Below, piece by piece: positions 32,730 through 37,018 of a stretch of 37,018 bases of DNA. How positions within the stretch are numbered: the stretch's first letter is position 1; each line of letters begins with the position of its first letter. Origin of the DNA: Stenocarpella maydis (Eukaryota > Ascomycota > Sordariomycetes > Diaporthales > Diaporthaceae); the NCBI GenBank assembly GCA_002270565.1, contig NQMI01000248.1, positions 1 through 37,018 on the forward strand, in the 5' to 3' direction. A model generated the notes under the pieces. The model made no database searches, was not told the origin of the DNA, and saw only the letters and a list, made by a program, of their open reading frames with translations. The translations under genes and the position numbers were made by a program.

Positions 32730-34082
32730 ATGAACTGCGACTTACTCAATCGCGGGTGGGTCTTCCAGGAGTGGATACTAAGACCCCGCATCTTGTGTTT
32801 TTCAACACTTACTCCCTTCCTCATCTGTGCCGAATTACCGCCTCTGCCTATCGCTGCTAATGTGATGACAAATCCCGATATCGACAGTTCTCAGGCCCGG
32901 CAGGACATCGAAAGTGCCAATGGTCCTTTTGATACAGACCGCGGAGTTTTAGAGCATGGCTATAAGCACCGTCTGGGATTGGATCTTACAGTCTCACGGG
33001 CTGCCATATTTGATACCTGGAGAAAGCTGATCACCATATATTCAGGCCTCGAGTTTACAATGTTCGAGAACGACAGACTCGTCGCTCTTGCTGGGGTATC
33101 CAGAGAAATCGAGAAGGCTCTATCGTCGAATTCTTTGCCCCTATCTGGCGAGGTCACGCTTAAGAGGTTACAGGGATACTCAAACAGATATGCCTCAGGA
33201 GTCTAGCTTAGTGACATAGTCCGAGAATTACAGTGGGAGCGATCTAAAGAGGTGAAGCAACCGCCCTGCAGAGTACGAGCGTTTTCTACGTGGTCATGGC
33301 TGTCGATCGGCTCGCCAAATGTAAACAAAAGAGGACGTCCGACTTTCGGTGGTGCGAAGGTGCGGTGGCCCAGCTTCGAGTCTTATCTGGAACCGCTTCC
33401 CTTTAGGTTGGTTATAATAAGAGGTTCGAAAAACAGAAGAGCAAAGTTACCAGATCCGGTGTCCTGCATCTCTCTTAAATCTGCGTACGTCATCCCCTGT
33501 GGCACGGATTGGGATGTCTGGCCTCCAAATTTCGTCCCGAGCAGCGACTGGAAGATCTTGGAACCATTTGATCCGAGCAACGAATACGGAAACTCGAATC
33601 GTTTCGTGGGGTTGTGCTTCGAACACGCCAAGCTTGCCGACGTCTGTCTTGGGGGGCGATTCGAAAGCCAAAGGCAGTCGGCCGTCGCAGCACGATTAAC
33701 AGGTCACCAAGCCGATGTACAGAGAGACCACTGGCGTGTGGCCACAATGCTAACGTCCGCGCAACGGGTAACCAACAATCAAGAAATCACCAGTGGCTGG
33801 GCGTCCCTGGAGCATCCGGACTATCAACAACCCGGGCGGGACCCAAAAGAGGATCGTGTACTGGCATTGAGAATAGCGCATATTCCTGAGGTGCACGGTA
33901 TGGGAGGCCGGTTTATTTCATTTTATGACACAGTAGAGATAGTGTTGTACGCCCGGCAATCCAGCCCAGGAGAGATTTAGGGTCGGGCTTGTTACGAGAG
34001 ATTGGGCGTCGGTCGGTTTTCCGGGTTTGCAATCAAAGACCAATTTGAGGCTGCTGAGGAAAGAGAAATATGGCTGGTATGA
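32730..34082 (+). pseudogene. 3' part of a HET-family gene, HET domain missing, two in-frame TAGs
   Basis: The frame opens within the part that follows the HET domain: LLNRGWVFQEWILRPRILCF, then FDTWRKLITIYSGLEFTMFE, DRLVALAGVSREIEKAL, RAFSTWSWLSIGSP, and a C-terminus ACYERLGVGRFSGFAIKD ending EREIWLV-TGA at 34080-34082. This order is standard for HET proteins. The HET domain itself (ALSHCWG, SLCIIQDD) is absent from the 5' side, where the membrane-protein remnant begins, so a rearrangement truncated it. The frame is kept for 1353 bases and is broken only by TAG at 33204-33206 and 33978-33980. The first lies where the family has Trp (Y-x-x-G-[LV]-W-x-x-D). The complete HET gene at 14.9-17.1 kb has GLW at the same place. 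Confidence 0.8.
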
Positions 34083-34202
34083 TCCGAGAGAGGACGAGGA
34101 GTGTCTAGGCCCGATGAAGATTGTTTCGGGGAACTTGTTTTGCTCAGTTTCGGTTTCTCAAATCAAGGCAACACAACAAACAGGTAACGTCCCTAGCCAA
34201 CT

Positions 34203-34230
34203 TTCGGCCCCCCCTGATTCGGCCCCCCAC
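34203..34230. repeat. Short copy related to the pogo inverted repeat
   Basis: TTCGGCCCCCCCTGATTCGG followed by CCCCCCAC has the same plan as the TTCGGGCCACCCCCTGATTC part of the 27.5-kb inverted repeat, each G-CC-A step being shortened. It sits exactly where normal-GC DNA changes to the AT-rich block. It could be the end of a related element; no partner copy is seen to the right. Confidence 0.5.
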
Positions 34231-34583
34231 TTCTCATACTAAACACCCCCTTTTTAACTACCTATTATTAATTCTACAAAGATATTAAAAATCCCTAGTT
34301 GTCAAATTTTTATATATACAACACTGCCCTAATCTATTACTAAATATATATTTTAAAAATAATTTCTAAATACATTTATATTACATTATTAAGGATTAAT
34401 AAGATAATATAAGGAGTTCTTCACAATAGTATTTTTAAATTTTTAAAATTATATATAATACTTATAAGATATTCATATTATAAAATATATAAAAGTAAAT
34501 AATAAATATTAATAATTTAAAACTTTTATTAATAATAAAAACTCTTATAAATAGAAAACTTAACTTTTATATTTTTCTTAATA

Positions 34584-34874
34584 TAATGATTACACCAAAC
34601 CTTTATAGGGTTCAGTAGGTAACCTATAGGATTTATATTAGCAGAGCGGCACAGAGGTAATACTTAGTTAAGTTTATAATATATAAAGACATTATTTATA
34701 AAAGAGTAAAATCAGAAGCTATAAAGCTATCTAGTTAGTAGGACTAAATACTTAGATTAACTAAAGAGTCTGTTTTATAGGAGCTATCTATAGTAATAAT
34801 AATCATATCCTTATGTATTTTAATTCTTTATCTATCCCGAGTAGTAGACTATATAGACCGCTTATTAATTGTTA
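34584..34874 (+). repeat. LTR-like repeat, copy 1 (heavily mutated)
   Basis: It begins with a 75-base block ending in ATTAGCAGAGCGGCACAGAGG, then an AAGCTATAAAGCTATCTAGT block, ACTAAATACTTAGATTAACT, AAAGAGTCTGTTTTATAGG and CATATCCTTATGTATTTTAA. All of these recur in copy 2, and all but the first in copy 3. The AGCAGAGCGGC part loosely resembles a tRNA primer-binding site (weak). Confidence 0.7.
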
Positions 34875-35290
34875 TGATCACACCAAACCTTTATGGGGTT
34901 CAGTAGGTAGCCTGTAGGGTCTATATTAGCAGAGCGGCACAGAGGCAGCATATAACTGAATTATAGTATTGTAATGATCAAAGGGGTTTCCGAGTACGTT
35001 AATTCTGAAAGATCAAGGGTTTATGTTCGGAATACGTTGTTAGGCGGTTATTAAGCAATATTATTGACTTTGACAATAATCACTAGCTATAAGGCTATTC
35101 AACGTTGGGATTGAATACTTAGATTAACGACTGAAGAGTCTGTTCTACGAAAGCTACCTAATGTGGTAATAACCATATCCTTATATGTTCCGACTCTTCA
35201 TTCGTCGTCAACAGTATCGATGGTGATCCTATCAATTAATTGTTGCTCAATGGAATCGACAACGATCTCATCGATCGTGGTGGGTCCCTG
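34875..35290 (+). repeat. LTR-like repeat, copy 2 (least mutated)
   Basis: It has the same order of blocks as copy 1 (ACACCAAACCTTTATGGGGT, AGCAGAGCGGCACAGAGG, CTAGCTATAAGGCTATTC, AATACTTAGATTAACGACTG, GAAGAGTCTGTTC, ACCATATCCTTATATG) but with many C and G bases where copies 1 and 3 have T and A. It continues into a GC-rich patch that begins GTGGGTCCCTGACCCTAACC. Confidence 0.7.
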
Positions 35291-35403
35291 ACCCTAACCC
35301 TAATAAGGTGGCGTCACTGATTGGATCAGGCGGGGCGCTCCTTTTGGGGGCCACTTCCCGACCTGCGGGGTTGTCTTCTGCGGTAGTCAGCCGCCAATGT
35401 GTG

Positions 35404-35655
35404 TTGGTCCATAACAAGTATATAAAGATACTATTCATAGAGAGAGTATAATTAGAAGCTATAAGGCTATCTAGTTAGTAGAACTAAATACTTAGATTAA
35501 TAACTAAAGAGTTTATTTTATAAGAGCTATTTACTATAGTGATAAACATATTGTTATATATTTTAACTCTTTATCCGTCTTTAGTATTGGACCATATGGA
35601 CTACTTGTTGACTTGTGCAGTCCAGCCTCATAGTTAACTAAACCATTTATTAGTC
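35404..35655 (+). repeat. LTR-like repeat, copy 3 (heavily mutated)
   Basis: It begins TGTTGGTCCATAACAAGTAT, a TG start usual for LTRs, then AGAAGCTATAAGGCTATCTA, GAACTAAATACTTAGATTAA, AAAGAGTTTATTTTATAAG and ends in GTCCATCCTAGTCAGTGGGT, which leads into the transposon ORF below. The 75-base leading block of copies 1 and 2 is missing. Confidence 0.65.
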
Positions 35656-35658
35656 CTA

Positions 35659-36438
35659 TTGGTCCATCCTAGTCAGTGGGTCCCTAACCTTAACTCTATC
35701 TTAGTGTATCTCATTATCTTATGCCTGCAGGGTTTTATTATAGCAGTTAGTCTTAGTTACCCTGGATCCTGGGTTACTATTATATTGGTTTATAATACTA
35801 TCTCCCTTCTTATACTTTTGTCCTTAAAAGTATTTTTTAAGTTACTTTATTTATTTATATTTACTATTATACCTTCCCAATTTATTATATTAGGCTAAGT
35901 TAAAGATTCACAGGTCTTAAAATGTTTTCATTATTCTAAGAAGATTAAGTAGAGTAAGTTTCTTTCTATTACTATAGCTTTCTATAGATCTATTATACTA
36001 ACTTGCTTATCTTATAAAGTTAAAAAGGCTTCTTATATTACCTTAGAGGAGGACTTTTCTTATTACTCTAAGTATATTTGCTAGAAGTATAGGAATTATA
36101 ATATATATAGGCTTATATTTGCCTAAATGCAGAAAATTATAATTTAGCATAACCTAGCTGAGGTTATACTAGATAAGGCGGAGGAGTAGTTGGAAAAGGC
36201 TACTATAAAGGTGTATTATTTACGTAAATAGCGTTATTTATGGGCTGAGAAGATAGCGCATGTGGTATATTAGGGCATTAAAACAATTAATGTGCTAGAT
36301 TGTATAGAAAAGGAGGAGGCTGAGGTTAAGTAGAAGTAGATTACTAAGCAATCTGATAAGGTTGTACGTTACAGCTCTATGGAGGAAGCTGGTAGAATGG
36401 TGGCATAGGAGGGCGTGGCTGTATTCCGAAGGTAAGGT
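35659..36438 (+). pseudogene. RIP-ruined transposon ORF with Cys-knuckle and coiled-coil remnants
   Basis: One plus-strand frame, broken by about ten TAG and TAA codons, reads SQWVPNLNSI..., later LKCFHYSKKI and YSKYIC (Cys-pair remnants), and then a charged helical stretch: AEVILDKAEE-stop-LEKAT, YYLRK-stop-RYLWAEKIAHV, GIKTINVLDCIEKEEAEVK. This order, a S-Q-W-V-P-x-P start, Cys pairs, then a coiled coil with RLRxQRxxLxxRxxxMxxRGxxxLDELDxxE, is one I know from repeat-rich regions of many Pezizomycotina genomes, probably a gag-like product. The element class is not certain. Confidence 0.5.
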
Positions 36439-37018
36439 AGGGGTTTTTGATTGGAGTATAATGATGGATAAGATTAATAATTAGTTAAAGCTGCTGGATA
36501 TTGGTTTAAAGAGAAATATACCTATAGGTAGCTTATCTAGTATTTAAAGTTCTAATTAGTTGAGTTTCTTAGGTTATTTAATAGCCCTGGTAGATTCTTA
36601 TAGTTGGTTAAGTAAGGTTATTCTATAGCTGATTAGGTATGGAATTATTTGAGTTTGTTTTTGCAGTATATTAGGTTTTCCTCTAGTTCCTATATATTCT
36701 TACTTAAATTATAGCCTTTTTATTTAATAGAATACTTTATTATTCTTTAATATCATCTGAAGTTTATAATTATTTCTACTCTGTATTTTGTATTATATTT
36801 ATTAATAATGTTAATTTATATTTTAAGTTTTATATTCTAGAGTACTAATTGCAATAATATAATTTGAAAAATTAGGTATTATCTTTTTTTCCAAGGTAAT
36901 AAAAGTTTATAATTAATATCTAAGAGTTTTTCTAAAATTCTAAAGGGGCTGATTTTCTTATAGTTAAGTTTATTACTAGGCTGCTTAGTTTTAATATTTC
37001 AGTAAAGGAGATAGACCT

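Larger units (their letters stand above)
34240..37018. other. AT-rich RIP-type block running off the right end
   Basis: From about 34240 the DNA turns very AT-rich, with TA steps everywhere, frequent TAG and TAA in all frames and long A/T tracts. Only a patch at about 35275-35400 and the copy at 34875-35275 keep higher GC. This is the expected result of RIP on repeated DNA. Inside are three LTR-like repeats and one wrecked transposon ORF (separate entries). The last 560 bases show nothing recognisable. Confidence 0.8.

Noticed and set aside
35285..35304. CCCTAACCCTAA-like sequence as an internal telomere repeat
   Set aside because: Only about two and a half units with variants. It reads in frame as D-P-N-P-N, and a diverged copy of the same coding start occurs at about 35676, so a transposon ORF start explains it better.
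1..37018. tRNA and rRNA genes
   Set aside because: Reading for the GGTTCGAATCC-type T arm paired with an acceptor stem gave no convincing candidate; GGTTCGA occurrences (for example 6553, 33424) lie inside coding sequence. A tRNAscan run would settle it.

Overview
The window looks like nuclear DNA of a filamentous ascomycete (Pezizomycotina, probably Sordariomycetes). The evidence is a spliced histone H2A.Z gene with a typical fungal sequence, HET (heterokaryon incompatibility) genes, short GT..AG introns, a Fot1/pogo transposon, and a sharply AT-rich right end with many C:G-to-T:A changes, the signature of RIP (repeat-induced point mutation). A two-base N run at 16617-16618 and several long homopolymers show that the assembly is imperfect, so some frameshifts may be sequence errors.

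Layout. 1-7.8 kb: two tandem paralogs on the minus strand (A near 1.4-2.8 kb, B near 4.8-7.8 kb). I do not recognise the family. Each has a Gln/Pro-rich N-terminus, a shared block containing a WWLRM motif, and a chain of Myb/SANT-like repeats. In both, the Myb part is cut off from the N-terminal ORF by in-frame TAG codons. 9.5-11.2 kb: a GC-rich, low-complexity Cys-motif protein with one frame change. 12.0-13.1 kb: H2A.Z. 14.9-17.1 kb: an almost complete HET-domain gene. 19.3-21.3 kb: a ZNFX1/Hrr1-like SF1 helicase whose Walker A and B motifs are degenerate and which stops before the last helicase motifs. 21.3-27.4 kb: gene-poor, with traces of a kinase-like gene, a possible small Cys-containing gene and short repeats. 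27.5-29.3 kb: a full-length but decayed Fot1/pogo transposon with 45-bp inverted repeats. 29.4-34.1 kb: decayed genes, including a membrane-protein remnant and a HET gene that lacks its HET domain. 34.2-37.0 kb: an AT-rich RIP block with three diverged copies of an LTR-like repeat and a wrecked transposon ORF.

Theme. The left 25 kb mixes one housekeeping gene (H2A.Z) with lineage-specific or self-recognition genes. The right 10 kb is a transposon graveyard. The most interesting pattern is that otherwise well-preserved accessory genes (paralogs A and B, the HET fragment, the kinase fragment) are interrupted almost only by TAG, at several places exactly where the family has a conserved Trp. Light RIP (TGG or CAG to TAG) explains this. 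Regulated A-to-I editing of UAG to UGG, known from fruiting bodies of Sordariomycetes, is the exciting alternative. The sequence alone cannot decide between them.
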